From: Synechococcus sp. BIOS-U3-1
GTDB taxonomy: Bacteria; Cyanobacteriota; Cyanobacteriia; PCC-6307; Cyanobiaceae
Assembly: GCF_014279975.1 (NCBI RefSeq)
Contig: NZ_CP047936.1
Coordinates: forward strand, 1,860,001-1,924,000
Length of the DNA stretch: 64,000 bases
Direction of reading: 5' to 3'
The notes under the pieces were generated by a model. The model did no database searches. It saw nothing but the letters and a program-made list of their open reading frames with translations, and was not told where the DNA came from. A program made the translations under genes and the position numbers. Below are positions 26,803 through 35,968 of this stretch, piece after piece; the stretch's first letter is position 1, and every line of letters starts with the position of its first letter.

Positions 26803-28593
26803 ATGCGCGTCTCCCGCCTGTCGCTGGTGACGTTGAGGAACGTGCCCTCGGACGCTGAAATCCCGTCTCATCAATTGCTTGTTCGTGGTGGTTACATCAG
26901 ACGAGTTGGGCCGGGTCTCTACGCCTACCTCCCCTTGATGTGGCGCGTTTTGCGCAAGATCAGCAGGATTGTTCGAGACGAACTTGACAGCCTCGGAGCC
27001 CTTGAGACGCTGCTTCCACAGCTCCAACCCGCTGAACCATGGGAACGCAGCGGTCGCTGGCAGGGCTACACCGCCGGCGAGGGCATCATGTTCCACCTCG
27101 AAGATCGCCAGGGCCGGCGCGTGGGCCTTGGACCCACCCATGAGGAAGTGGTCACAGAACTGGCTAGGGAGCTGTTTCGCTCCTACAAGCAGTTGCCTGT
27201 CACGCTCTATCAAATTCAGACCAAATTCCGCGACGAGATCAGGCCCCGTTTCGGGCTGATGCGCAGTCGGGAATTCATCATGAAGGACGCCTACTCCTTC
27301 CATGCCGACGAAGCGGATCTGGAGCAGACCTATGCACTGATGGCAGGGGCCTATGCCCGCATCTTCAAGCGCTGCGGTCTCAACGCGGTTGGAGTGGACG
27401 CCGACAGCGGCGCAATTGGAGGAGCCGCTTCCCAGGAATTCATGGTGATAGCGAATGCAGGCGAAGACCTGATTCTCTCCACTCCAGATGGAAGCTATGC
27501 CGCCAATCAAGAGAAAGCCATCTCACATCCGAGTCCAGCACTGCCACTGCCTCCAGGTGAGGAACGAAACCTTGACACGCCGGCTCAGGCAACGATTGAG
27601 GATCTCTGCTCTGCCAACAACCTCTCCCCATCTCAGACCGTCAAGGTGCTGGTGCTGCTGGCCCGTCTAGATGACGGCAGAGAGCAACCTCTGCTGGTCA
27701 GCCTGCGAGGGGACCAAGAGCTGAATGAGGTCAAGCTGACCAATGCCGTGACCAGGCGGCTGGGGGCTTCCGCACTTGAAATTGCACCGATCAAACCAGA
27801 GCAGCTCCGACAGCAGGGTCTCGGGTCCCTGCCTTTTGGCTCCATCGGCCCGGATCTTGCAGACAGCTCTCTGAACAATGCCGAAAGCTGGGAAAACCAA
27901 TTTGAACGACTGGCGGACCCAACCGCGCTTGATCTTGAGCGCTTTGTCTGCGGCGCCAACAGCACTGACAAGCATCGCTGGGGGGCGACATGGAGCTCCA
28001 TGCCCGCGCAGAACAAAGTTGATCTACGCAATGCCAAGGCCGGGGATCGATCTTTCCACAACCAGGAACAGATCCTTGAGGAGCGGCGGGGTATCGAGGT
28101 GGGCCACATTTTCCAGCTCGGCAGCAAATACTCCGACGCTCTCGAAGCCCGTTTCACCGATCAGGACGGCAAGCAAGAGTCATTGTTAATGGGCTGCTAC
28201 GGCATAGGCATCTCTCGCCTCGCCCAGGCGGCAGTGGAACAACATCACGATGACGCGGGAATCTGCTGGCCGGTGAGCATTGCACCCTTCCCGGTCATCG
28301 TTGTTGTGGCGAACGTGCAAGACCCGACGCAGCTCGCCCTGGGGGAGACCCTGTACGGATCCTTGCAATCGGCAGGAGTTGATGCACTCCTGGATGACCG
28401 CAGCGAACGTGCCGGAGTCAAATTCAAGGATGCCGATTTGATTGGAATTCCCTGGCGGATCGTTGTGGGTCGCGAAGCCGAGGCCGGACGTGTTGAGGTG
28501 GTGGAACGATCCACCCGCTCAAACAGCACCATGTCTGATCAAGACGCCTTGACCCAAGTGCTCAAGGCCGTCCAAGCTCACACCATGGTCTAG
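26803..28593 (+). CDS. proS: Prolyl-tRNA synthetase
   Basis: It charges tRNA-Pro. The 596-residue class II enzyme is of the bacterial type, with motif 1 in the N-terminal ~100 residues, motif 2 around FRDEIRPRFGLMRSREF, an inserted editing domain between about residues 230 and 400 (VKVLVLLARLDDG...), motif 3 GCYGIGISR, and the C-terminal anticodon-binding domain (PVSIAPFPVIVV, DDRSERAGVKFKDAD). ATG at 26803. A TATAAAT box lies about 10 bases before it. Confidence 0.96.
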   Translation: MRVSRLSLVTLRNVPSDAEIPSHQLLVRGGYIRRVGPGLYAYLPLMWRVLRKISRIVRDELDSLGALETLLPQLQPAEPWERSGRWQGYTAGEGIMFHLEDRQGRRVGLGPTHEEVVTELARELFRSYKQLPVTLYQIQTKFRDEIRPRFGLMRSREFIMKDAYSFHADEADLEQTYALMAGAYARIFKRCGLNAVGVDADSGAIGGAASQEFMVIANAGEDLILSTPDGSYAANQEKAISHPSPALPLPPGEERNLDTPAQATIEDLCSANNLSPSQTVKVLVLLARLDDGREQPLLVSLRGDQELNEVKLTNAVTRRLGASALEIAPIKPEQLRQQGLGSLPFGSIGPDLADSSLNNAESWENQFERLADPTALDLERFVCGANSTDKHRWGATWSSMPAQNKVDLRNAKAGDRSFHNQEQILEERRGIEVGHIFQLGSKYSDALEARFTDQDGKQESLLMGCYGIGISRLAQAAVEQHHDDAGICWPVSIAPFPVIVVVANVQDPTQLALGETLYGSLQSAGVDALLDDRSERAGVKFKDADLIGIPWRIVVGREAEAGRVEVVERSTRSNSTMSDQDALTQVLKAVQAHTMV

Positions 28594-28631
28594 CGCTGCT
28601 TCGCCTTAAAGTTCCCCAAAATTTTCCTGCC

Positions 28632-29054
28632 ATGCGAATAGAGCTGCAACGCCTCAGCCGCCAACTCAGGGGATTCACCCTGGCCTTGTGCCTTGGTCTC
28701 ACCCTGATGCTCTCCGCCTGCGGCGACAGCATTTCAACCATGACTGGCGATTACGTCGAAGACACAGTGGCCGTTGTTCAGTCGCTGCAGACCACGCTTG
28801 CGCTCCCCTCTGACGCTGAAGGGTTACAGGAGTCGGAAAAGGCAGCACATGATCTTATTAACGACTACATGGCGAGGTATCGACCAAGGCCCCGGATCAA
28901 TGGCCTCAGCTCCTTCACCACGATGCAGACAGCCCTGAATTCTCTTCAAGGTCACTACAACACCTACACCAATCGACCAGTGCCTGAAGCACTGCGCACT
29001 CGTGTTGAAAAAGAGCTGAGCAAAGCCGAGAAAGCCGCTCTTCGAGGAACCTGA
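28632..29054 (+). CDS. psb27: Photosystem II assembly lipoprotein Psb27
   Basis: Psb27 binds CP43 on the lumenal side of assembling or repairing photosystem II and assists manganese cluster assembly. The 140-residue precursor has a signal peptide with a lipobox LSAC (C30), then the four-helix bundle (DYVEDTVAVVQSLQ, DLINDYMARYRP, YTNRPVPEALRTRV). It follows proS by 38 bases on the same strand. No downstream terminator with a T-run was seen. Confidence 0.95.
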   Translation: MRIELQRLSRQLRGFTLALCLGLTLMLSACGDSISTMTGDYVEDTVAVVQSLQTTLALPSDAEGLQESEKAAHDLINDYMARYRPRPRINGLSSFTTMQTALNSLQGHYNTYTNRPVPEALRTRVEKELSKAEKAALRGT

Positions 29055-29088
29055 GCATCCGCAGCCACGAACCCGTCAAAGGACCAAT

Positions 29089-29148
29089 CACAATTTCGCA
29101 ACTCTCTTTGACCTCAGGCAGGTAGATCTGAGAGAGTTCCGGATTGTG
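29089..29148 (+). promoter_or_regulatory. Long hairpin in the purA leader
   Basis: CACAAT (29089-29094) pairs with ATTGTG (29143-29148), and inside it AACTCTCT (29100-29107) pairs with AGAGAGTT (29131-29138), giving 14 pairs with a small internal loop. An alternative inner stem CTCAG/CTGAG is also possible. There is no T-tract, so it is not an obvious terminator. It sits 23 bases before the purA start. Whether it folds or regulates is inference. Confidence 0.45.
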
Positions 29149-29155
29149 CAGAATG

Positions 29156-29170
29156 GCGGCTTCGGGCCGC
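29156..29170 (+). promoter_or_regulatory. Perfect 5-bp hairpin abutting the purA start
   Basis: GCGGC (29156-29160) and GCCGC (29166-29170) flank the loop TTCGG. The stem ends one base before GTG at 29172, or seven bases before TTG at 29178. If formed, it would cover the ribosome-binding zone of purA. Confidence 0.45.
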
Positions 29171-29171
29171 A

Positions 29172-30491
29172 GTGTCTTTGGCCAATGTTGTCGTCATCGG
29201 TGCTCAGTGGGGTGACGAAGGGAAGGGAAAGATCACAGATCTCCTCAGCCGTTCCGCTGATGTCGTCGTTCGCTATCAGGGCGGAGTCAACGCTGGCCAC
29301 ACCATCGTGGTGGACGATCAGGTTCTCAAGCTTCACCTGATTCCCTCTGGAATTCTCTATCCCGATACCGTTTGCCTGATCGGTTCAGGAACCGTCGTGG
29401 ATCCCAAGGTGATGCTCGGCGAACTCGACATGCTGATCGAGAATGGGATCGATATCGCTGGGCTGAAACTCGCCTCCACAGCGCATGTGACCATGCCCTA
29501 CCACCGCCTTCTCGACCAGGCGATGGAAAAGCAGCGCGGCGATCGGCGCATCGGCACCACGGGTCGGGGCATCGGTCCGACCTACGCGGACAAATCCCAG
29601 AGAAGCGGTATCCGCGTGATCGACCTTCTTGACGAATCGCGTCTGCGCGACCGGCTCGAAGGCCCACTGAATGAGAAGAACCAGCTTCTACAAACGATTT
29701 ATGGCGTGGAACCGCTCGATGCAGAAGCGGTCATCAGTGAATATCTGGCTTATGGCAGACGACTAGCCCACCATGTGGTGGACTGCACCCGGGAGATTCA
29801 CCAAGCGGCACGCGGTCGCAAAAACATTCTCTTCGAGGGCGCACAGGGAACGCTTCTCGACCTGGACCACGGCACCTATCCCTATGTCACCTCCTCCAAC
29901 CCCGTATCCGGGGGAGCCTGCATTGGGGCTGGTGTGGGACCGACTCTGATCGACCGGGTAATCGGTGTTGCCAAGGCCTACACAACCAGAGTTGGAGAAG
30001 GTCCCTTCCCTACTGAACTCGATGGCAGCCTCAACGATCATCTCTGCGACCGTGGTGGCGAGTTTGGCACCACCACTGGCCGCCGCCGCCGCTGCGGTTG
30101 GTTTGACGGTGTGATTGGTCGCTATGCCGTTGGCGTGAACGGCCTTGATTGCCTGGCCGTCACCAAGCTCGATGTCTTGGACGAACTCGATGAACTTCAG
30201 GTTTGTGTGGCCTATGAGCTTGACGGAGAAAGGATTGAACACTTCCCCTCCTGCGCAGAGGCATTCGCCCGCTGCAAACCGATTTATGTGACGCTGCCTG
30301 GCTGGCAATGTTCAACCGCTGAATGCCGCACGCTTGAGGATCTCCCCGACAAAGCGATGGCGTACCTGCGCTTCCTGGCCGATCTGATGGAGGTCCCGAT
30401 CGCCATCGTGTCACTGGGTGCCGGTCGCGATCAGACCATTGTTGTCGAGGATCCGATCCACGGTCCAAAACGGGCACTTCTCAGCGCCTGA
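29172..30491 (+). CDS. purA: Adenylosuccinate synthetase
   Basis: It joins IMP and aspartate with GTP, the first committed step to AMP. The 439-residue protein carries the P-loop-like [11 protein letters not shown] (residues 10-20), the catalytic His in [19 protein letters not shown] and the KLDVLDEL guanine site near residue 335. The GTG at 29172 or the TTG at 29178 could be the start; the second begins the protein with the common [14 protein letters not shown]. The leader holds two hairpins. 117 bases separate it from psb27. Confidence 0.97.
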   Translation: MSLANVVVIGAQWGDEGKGKITDLLSRSADVVVRYQGGVNAGHTIVVDDQVLKLHLIPSGILYPDTVCLIGSGTVVDPKVMLGELDMLIENGIDIAGLKLASTAHVTMPYHRLLDQAMEKQRGDRRIGTTGRGIGPTYADKSQRSGIRVIDLLDESRLRDRLEGPLNEKNQLLQTIYGVEPLDAEAVISEYLAYGRRLAHHVVDCTREIHQAARGRKNILFEGAQGTLLDLDHGTYPYVTSSNPVSGGACIGAGVGPTLIDRVIGVAKAYTTRVGEGPFPTELDGSLNDHLCDRGGEFGTTTGRRRRCGWFDGVIGRYAVGVNGLDCLAVTKLDVLDELDELQVCVAYELDGERIEHFPSCAEAFARCKPIYVTLPGWQCSTAECRTLEDLPDKAMAYLRFLADLMEVPIAIVSLGAGRDQTIVVEDPIHGPKRALLSA

Positions 30492-30545
30492 TTCCAGCAA
30501 AGGCCATCAGGGCGTAAGACTGCCGCAGTCAATACAAACTTGTTC

Positions 30546-31559
30546 ATGGCCGATTCCTCCCGTTTCCAGCCCAACGCTTCCCTGGATGTGGTGGGAATCG
30601 GCAACGCAATCGTGGATGTCCTCGTCCAGACCAAGGACAGTTTTCTCAGTGAGCACGATCTGCAGAAAGGGGGAATGTGCCTCATCGACGAACAGCAGGC
30701 TGAAGCGTTGTACCAATCCAGTGGTCCTGGGCTGGAAACCTCTGGCGGATCAGTGGCCAACACCATGGTTGGTATCGCTCAGCTTGGCGGGCGAACAGGA
30801 TTTATCGGTCGAGTGCGTGATGACCAACTCGGATCGATCTTCAGCCACGACATCCGTGCAGTGGGAACCCGCTTTGAGACACCCTCCGCAACCACTGGCG
30901 CCACGACTGCACGCTGTCTCATTTACGTGACTCCCGATGCAGAACGCACAATGTGCACCTTCCTCGGAGCATCAACACAGCTTGAGCCAGAGGATCTTGA
31001 CCTCTCCATGGTCAAGCAAACAAAAGTGCTTTACCTCGAGGGCTACCTCTGGGATAGCCCTGCAGCGAAGCGGGCCTTCATTGCCGCAGCGGAAGCTTGC
31101 CGGGCGGCGGGCGGAAAAGTCGCTCTCTCTCTCTCCGATGGCTTCTGCGTGGATCGCCACCGAGAAAGCTTTCTCGAGCTGGTGAACGGTCATGTCGATG
31201 TGCTGTTCGCCAACGAAGTGGAGATCAAAGCGCTTTATCAGACCGAAGACTTCGACATCGCAATCGAGAAGGTACGCGGTTGTTGCTCAGTGACAGCGGT
31301 CACTCGCGGAAGCGACGGATCGGTTGTGCTCAGCGGAGATCAGCGTTGGGAGATTGGCATCTACGGACTCGGCGAACTGGTTGACACCACCGGTGCAGGC
31401 GATCTGTATGCCGGAGGATTTCTCCATGCCTTCACCCAGGGCCATTCCCTGGAGCGCTGCGGACAACTGGGAGCTCTTTGCGCCGGTCAGATCGTTACCC
31501 AGCTTGGTGCTCGCTCCCAGGTCTCTCTTCCTGAACTGATGCGGGAGCATCTGAACTGA
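30546..31559 (+). CDS. PfkB-family carbohydrate/nucleoside kinase (adenosine kinase-like)
   Basis: The 337-residue protein has the PfkB N-terminal pattern VGIGNAIVDVLV, the ribose-binding GGSVANTMVGIAQLGG, and the ATP/catalytic motif DTTGAGDLYAGGFLHA with the catalytic Asp. Similar proteins are annotated as adenosine, ribokinase-like or fructokinase-like kinases; I cannot fix the substrate. Starting ATG at 30546 (an earlier TTG lies two codons upstream). The end overlaps cutA tail to tail by 65 bases. Confidence 0.88.
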   Translation: MADSSRFQPNASLDVVGIGNAIVDVLVQTKDSFLSEHDLQKGGMCLIDEQQAEALYQSSGPGLETSGGSVANTMVGIAQLGGRTGFIGRVRDDQLGSIFSHDIRAVGTRFETPSATTGATTARCLIYVTPDAERTMCTFLGASTQLEPEDLDLSMVKQTKVLYLEGYLWDSPAAKRAFIAAAEACRAAGGKVALSLSDGFCVDRHRESFLELVNGHVDVLFANEVEIKALYQTEDFDIAIEKVRGCCSVTAVTRGSDGSVVLSGDQRWEIGIYGLGELVDTTGAGDLYAGGFLHAFTQGHSLERCGQLGALCAGQIVTQLGARSQVSLPELMREHLN

Positions 31560-31872
31560 GGCCATCCAATACCCACGCCGCATAGGCCATTCCAGCCTGA
31601 GCTGCCATGTGGAGAATTTCGGGAGTGTCATAGCTGTGGAGTTCCTCGAGAGCTGAAAGCAGCTGTTCCAGACATTGGGGGCTGGTCTTGATGAGTAACT
31701 GCACTTCCTGCGAACGCTCAATTGCCCCCTTCCAGCGGTAGCAGGACTGCACTGGCATCAAGGTGACGCACGCTGCTAAACGGCGCGTGATCAATTGCTC
31801 GGCAAGGTCTCCGGCCTTGATCTGATCAGCCTCCGTGGTGAGGACCAGTCTCAGATCCGTTGACATGGCCAT
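31495..31872 (-). CDS. cutA: CutA divalent-cation tolerance protein
   Basis: The 125-residue protein matches the CutA1 ferredoxin-like trimer: LTTEADQIKAGDLAEQLI, AACVTLMPVQSCYRWKG, EVQLLIKT, and the signature HSYDTPEIL. The E. coli gene is linked to copper tolerance but its chemical role is unsettled. The C-terminus has a short extra tail. Its start lies within the 3' end of cobK (47-base overlap), so it is co-transcribed with cobK. Confidence 0.92.
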   Translation of the reverse strand: MAMSTDLRLVLTTEADQIKAGDLAEQLITRRLAACVTLMPVQSCYRWKGAIERSQEVQLLIKTSPQCLEQLLSALEELHSYDTPEILHMAAQAGMAYAAWVLDGLSSDAPASVQEERPGSEHQAG

Positions 31873-32650
31873 CCAGCTGTCGACACAACTGGCTCACGCT
31901 ATGAACCACGTCAACATTGGGCATTTGGTTGGGTCGTTTTAGCTTCCAGAGACGGATGGAGTGGCGAAGGGCCAGATCACTCCAGAGTTGATCCGCAGCT
32001 CCACCCGACTGACGACAAAACACATCGGTGATCTCCCAGCGTCGACACAGTGCCGCTTCCAATCCCCCAATGCGATCACCTATTCCAGGCCTCAACACGG
32101 CCAGCCGCTCGCCGGACAATCCCGCAAGACCAGCCTGGCGGATGGCTTCAGGCGTGGGAAGAACCCTGGCATAAATAGAGGCTCCTGCCAGCCTGGCTGC
32201 CGTCGCAGCGGCGGCTAGCTGCCGCGCTCCGACGGCAAGAAGCAGACGGTGGCCTGAAAGAGCGCAGTCCGAGAGATCAGCGACTGTGAGAAGCAGTGAT
32301 CCATCCGACACCACGTGATCAGGCCGCTCGAATCGAAGCAGCGGCAGATTCCGGAGGGAGCATGCCAAGCGGAGTTGAGCACTGATCTGCACAGCGAAAG
32401 GATGGGTCGCATCCAGGACAAATGTCACACCCCGTGCTGCCAGGTGTTGCCCAAGAGATTCCTGAGAGGTGAACGGCCCCACATGCAGGTCATCCAGTTG
32501 CATTCCGCAGTAGGCCCTTGCCGCAGCTGGACTGACAACACTGATACTGACGCGATAGCCGGACTCCAGCAGAGTGCTCGCGATCCCTGGTCCCTCACCG
32601 GTTCCGGCGAAGACCAGCACATGGTTCTGGCGATTCCGCCAGTGGTGCAT
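31826..32650 (-). CDS. cobK: Precorrin-6A reductase
   Basis: It reduces precorrin-6A to dihydro-precorrin in corrin synthesis. The 274-residue protein from ATG 32650 carries VLVFAGTGEG at the N-terminus, FVLDATHPFAVQISAQL, the LPLLRFERP stretch and a C-terminal SGGAADQ segment, all features of CobK/CbiJ. A longer frame to 32755 would overlap the divergent ssb gene; the true start may be at 32650. It overlaps cutA. Confidence 0.85.
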   Translation of the reverse strand: MHHWRNRQNHVLVFAGTGEGPGIASTLLESGYRVSISVVSPAAARAYCGMQLDDLHVGPFTSQESLGQHLAARGVTFVLDATHPFAVQISAQLRLACSLRNLPLLRFERPDHVVSDGSLLLTVADLSDCALSGHRLLLAVGARQLAAAATAARLAGASIYARVLPTPEAIRQAGLAGLSGERLAVLRPGIGDRIGGLEAALCRRWEITDVFCRQSGGAADQLWSDLALRHSIRLWKLKRPNQMPNVDVVHSVSQLCRQLDGHVNGSETGPHHGG

Positions 32651-32679
32651 CAGGATGGCGCTCACCGACCAGAACGAGG

Positions 32680-33132
32680 ATGAATCACTGCGTACTTGAG
32701 GTGGATGTTCTACAGGCTCCCACCCTGCGATACACGCAAGACAATCAGACACCAATTGCGGAAATGGAGGTTGGTTTTGATGCGTTACGCCCCGACGACC
32801 CCAGAGGTCAACTGAAGGTGGTGGGATGGGGCAACCTCGCCCAAGACCTTCAGAATCGCGTGCAAGTGGGCCAGCGGCTGCTGATTGAAGGCAGGCTGCG
32901 TATGAACACGGTGCCCCGTCAGGACGGCACCAAAGAAAAACGCGCTGAGTTCACGCTCGCCCGGTTGCACCCAGTGTCGGGTGAATCCAGTGCCACGGCT
33001 CAGGCTCAACCTTCAACCACACTTCCTTCGAAGCGTCCTGAACCTGCTGCTGCTCCCTCACCTGCAAAAGAGCCGGCAGCACAGTGGAATACCGCACCGC
33101 TCGTTCCAGACACGGACGACATTCCTTTCTGA
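32680..33132 (+). CDS. ssb: Single-stranded DNA-binding protein
   Basis: It coats ssDNA in replication and repair. The 150-residue protein has an N-terminal OB-fold (about residues 1-100, with GWGNLAQDLQNRV and LLIEGRLRM), a Pro/Ala/Ser-rich linker and the acidic tail DTDDIPF, the docking tip for PriA, RecO and other partners. The start is ATG at 32680, 29 bases from the divergent cobK start. Confidence 0.93.
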   Translation: MNHCVLEVDVLQAPTLRYTQDNQTPIAEMEVGFDALRPDDPRGQLKVVGWGNLAQDLQNRVQVGQRLLIEGRLRMNTVPRQDGTKEKRAEFTLARLHPVSGESSATAQAQPSTTLPSKRPEPAAAPSPAKEPAAQWNTAPLVPDTDDIPF

Positions 33133-33150
33133 ATAACGGCACATCGTTGT

Positions 33151-33369
33151 CTAGCTCTGATCGGTGGCTGAGCTGAAATGCTCCGAGGCTCGCTGCAACA
33201 GCTGGCCAAGCTCACGCTCGAGTGCAGCCAGGTCCAGGCGAAATTCCTGCCATCTCCCCCGGTCAATCTGTTCCAGCAACCAGGCCCTGTCCTGCTCAAG
33301 CTGTTCAATCAGCGCAGTTGCATCCTCCATTGAATTCTGATCCTGGTCTTTCGATCGGGTGCTGTCCAT
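33151..33369 (-). CDS. Small acidic coiled-coil protein, unknown
   Basis: From ATG 33369 the protein has 72 residues (a later ATG at 33330 would give 59). The sequence has a heptad-like helix (LIEQLEQDRAWLLEQI and LALERELGQLLQRA-type segments). I do not recognise it, but the frame looks coding and fills the gap between ssb and the DUF2854 gene. Function unknown. Confidence 0.6.
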   Translation of the reverse strand: MDSTRSKDQDQNSMEDATALIEQLEQDRAWLLEQIDRGRWQEFRLDLAALERELGQLLQRASEHFSSATDQS

Positions 33370-33437
33370 CAACTGCGGCCGCAGGCCTATCCATCCTGAA
33401 CCCCGCACGGTCAGAATGGCGCCACTTCCAATGCCGC

Positions 33438-34022
33438 ATGAACGATCTGCTCTCGCCAGGAAGCCTGGTCACCATCGCCGGCGGTGTGCTCACCGTGGTG
33501 GGTGCTGTGGCTTACGGGACCGGCGCCGCCAACTTGAGTCTGCCGACAATTTTCTACGGCATTCCGATCTTGCTTGGCGGACTGGCCCTGAAGTCTTCAG
33601 AACTACCACCGGCCAAACGCGTCACGCCAAAAGCACAACTGAAGGGAGAACGTGAGGCTGCAACTCCTGAACTCGGGAAACTTCTCAGCGATGTCACCCG
33701 TTGGCGATATGGCCAGAAAGCCCATTTAGAAAGTTCTCTGGAATCACTCAAACTTTGGGATGAAGACAACCCTCCTCAGCTTCTAGAGATTGAGGAAATC
33801 ATTCAGAGCGGTCACTACGGACTGCGGTTGCGTTTCGCCTGTGAGGCCGTTCCGCTTCAGATCTGGCAAGAGCGAAGAGACCGACTCAGCCGCTTTTTTG
33901 CCAAAGGTCTTGAAGCAACAATCACCCCTCTGAGTGGAGAAAGACTGGATTTGATTCTCCTGCCCATGGGCGTTTCGGCAACGGATCAGCAAGCTGACTC
34001 CGGAGAACTGGCGAATGGATGA
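33438..34022 (+). CDS. DUF2854-family cyanobacterial membrane protein
   Basis: From ATG 33438 the protein has 194 residues. Two membrane helices ([19 protein letters not shown] and [17 protein letters not shown]) are followed by a soluble domain with [13 protein letters not shown] and [12 protein letters not shown]. The pattern matches DUF2854, a family confined to cyanobacteria and plants, of unknown function. A longer frame to 33222 overlaps the small gene and its extra residues are not helix-like. It overlaps argB by eight bases. Confidence 0.8.
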   Translation: MNDLLSPGSLVTIAGGVLTVVGAVAYGTGAANLSLPTIFYGIPILLGGLALKSSELPPAKRVTPKAQLKGEREAATPELGKLLSDVTRWRYGQKAHLESSLESLKLWDEDNPPQLLEIEEIIQSGHYGLRLRFACEAVPLQIWQERRDRLSRFFAKGLEATITPLSGERLDLILLPMGVSATDQQADSGELANG

Positions 34023-34872
34023 TGCCCTCAGGGTCTCTGTCCTGAGTGAGGCTCTTCCTTATATCCAGCGGTTCGCAGGCCGCAGGATCGTGGTCAAGTA
34101 CGGCGGAGCGGCCATGGCCCATGCCGAACTGCAAACAGCCGTCTTTAGAGATCTGGCTTTGCTCTGCAGTGTCGGAGTCCAACCTGTTGTTGTGCATGGA
34201 GGGGGGCCTGAGATCAATCACTGGTTGAAGCGACTAGCCATCGCACCAGAATTCAAGGACGGTCTGCGTGTGACCGATCCAGAAACGATGGACGTGGTGG
34301 AAATGGTCCTGGTCGGACGGGTCAACAAACAGATCGTTAACGGACTCAACCGAGTTGGCGCAAAAGCGGTCGGCCTAAGCGGCAGTGACGGCAGCCTGGT
34401 GGAGGCCCGCGCCTGGGGAAATGGCAGCCACGGGATGGTCGGCGATGTGGCCAAGGTCAATCCTGATGTGCTCGAAGCGCTGCTGGAGCGTGGTTATCTG
34501 CCTGTGATTTCCAGCGTGGCCGCCAACCCAGATGGAGTTGCCCACAACATCAACGCCGACACGGTGGCCGGCGAAGTCGCCGCCTCCCTTGAAGCAGAGA
34601 AGCTGATTTTGCTCACAGATACACCAGGCATCCTGCGCGACCGGGAAGATCCTGGGTCTTTGATCCGTCAGCTGAAGCTTTCAGAAGCCAGGCAGTTGAT
34701 TCACGAGGGCGTGGTGGCCGGGGGGATGACACCCAAGACCGAATGCTGCATCAGAGCTCTTGCCCAGGGAGTTTCCGCTGCCCACATCGTGGATGGGCGC
34801 GTCGCCCATGCCCTGCTGCTGGAAGTGTTCACCGATGCCGGAATCGGCACCATGGTGGTGGGACGCAGCTGA
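34015..34872 (+). CDS. argB: N-acetylglutamate kinase
   Basis: It phosphorylates N-acetylglutamate in arginine synthesis. The 285-residue protein has [10 protein letters not shown], the substrate loop [21 protein letters not shown] and the C-terminal [10 protein letters not shown]. In cyanobacteria this kinase is activated by the PII protein, and the C-terminal sequence fits the arginine-sensitive form. Its ATG overlaps the end of the DUF2854 gene. Next gene follows three bases later. Confidence 0.97.
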   Translation: MDDALRVSVLSEALPYIQRFAGRRIVVKYGGAAMAHAELQTAVFRDLALLCSVGVQPVVVHGGGPEINHWLKRLAIAPEFKDGLRVTDPETMDVVEMVLVGRVNKQIVNGLNRVGAKAVGLSGSDGSLVEARAWGNGSHGMVGDVAKVNPDVLEALLERGYLPVISSVAANPDGVAHNINADTVAGEVAASLEAEKLILLTDTPGILRDREDPGSLIRQLKLSEARQLIHEGVVAGGMTPKTECCIRALAQGVSAAHIVDGRVAHALLLEVFTDAGIGTMVVGRS

Positions 34873-34875
34873 GGG

Positions 34876-35967
34876 ATGAGCAAAGGGCTTGCGGCAGCCG
34901 AACGGGCACTCGAACGGGGTGATTACGGCCTGTGCCTACGCCTGCTGGAACCGCTCGCCGCCGCCAACCCGATCACGGAACCCGAAGGAGCAACCATCCG
35001 CATGGTGATGGTGACAGCCTGGATGGGACAGGGCGAGGAACGCAAAGCGATCTCCACCTGTCGTCTGCTCACCCGCTGCAAGGATCCTGATCTACGCAAC
35101 CGGGCTCGTCAGTTGCTGAGTGTGCTCGAGGCTCCAAGCCTGGAACGTCCTGCTCGCTGGTCGATGCAGCTACCCACACTGGACATGGCACCCCGAGTGG
35201 GGAAAGGCAGCCCCACCAGCCGAAGACGACGACAGCCGACTCCACCACCTGCCCCTCCAACCGGTCCAACGCAAGCACCATCAGCAGGTTTTGCCGTACT
35301 GGTGCTGACGGTTTTGATTGGACTGACCCTGTTGCTCAGCGGATGCGTGCGCGTCACTGCAGAGATTGATTTAGCTGGGCCCGATCGCCTGGCAATGAGC
35401 TGGCGGATCAACAGCCTTAGTGGTCACAGTCTTCCTTGGCAGCAGAACTTCGCCAAAGCGCTGCGTTCCGAAGGCCTGAACTGGACGGTGCAGCAAGACA
35501 AAACGGGCTCTCTCAATCTGATTAGTCCCATGCTGGGTTCAGACCAGGCCGCCAGGCTGATGCGCAGCAGTGTGAAACTGGCTGGACTCAGCGCTGGCGT
35601 CATCCTTCCCACCCCAGATCTATCGATCGTGGAGAGGAACTGGTTGATCGGAGTGCAGCAGCAGCTGAATCTGCGGCTGGACCTCTCTCCCCTCGCCGAG
35701 TTTCCCGCTGGCGACCTACAGGTCAGCATCACGCCTATCCATGATCTTGAGCGGGTCAGCAGCAGTCCCATAACAGGACGCCTGAAGGGGGACGTTCTGC
35801 TCTGGACACTCGACAGCGGCAGCGTCAATCAATTGCAGATCCGCCGCTGGCAGTGGAGTCCTCTCGGGTTGGGAAGCGTGCTGATCAGTCTGCTGCTGCT
35901 AGTCAGTTTTCTGCTCCAGTCCATGCGGGTTCGACTCGGCTTCGGCTACCCCGAGCTTCCGTCCTGA
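34876..35967 (+). CDS. DUF3153-like protein with TPR-like N-terminus and internal lipobox
   Basis: The 363-residue protein has a helical N-terminal region of about 100 residues with tetratricopeptide-like features (AERALERGDYGLCLRLLEPL), a Pro/Thr-rich linker (112-134), and then a hydrophobic stretch (139-155) ending LLSGC (C157) that looks like a lipoprotein signal in the middle of the protein. The C-terminal half resembles the DUF3153 cyanobacterial lipoprotein and ends in a membrane helix. It may be a fusion of two proteins. Start is ATG at 34876, three bases after argB. Confidence 0.7.
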   Translation: MSKGLAAAERALERGDYGLCLRLLEPLAAANPITEPEGATIRMVMVTAWMGQGEERKAISTCRLLTRCKDPDLRNRARQLLSVLEAPSLERPARWSMQLPTLDMAPRVGKGSPTSRRRRQPTPPPAPPTGPTQAPSAGFAVLVLTVLIGLTLLLSGCVRVTAEIDLAGPDRLAMSWRINSLSGHSLPWQQNFAKALRSEGLNWTVQQDKTGSLNLISPMLGSDQAARLMRSSVKLAGLSAGVILPTPDLSIVERNWLIGVQQQLNLRLDLSPLAEFPAGDLQVSITPIHDLERVSSSPITGRLKGDVLLWTLDSGSVNQLQIRRWQWSPLGLGSVLISLLLLVSFLLQSMRVRLGFGYPELPS

Positions 35968-35968
35968 T

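Noticed and set aside
33222-33437. N-terminal extension of the DUF2854 protein
   Set aside because: The extra residues are Pro-rich and overlap another gene; the membrane helix starts right after ATG 33438.
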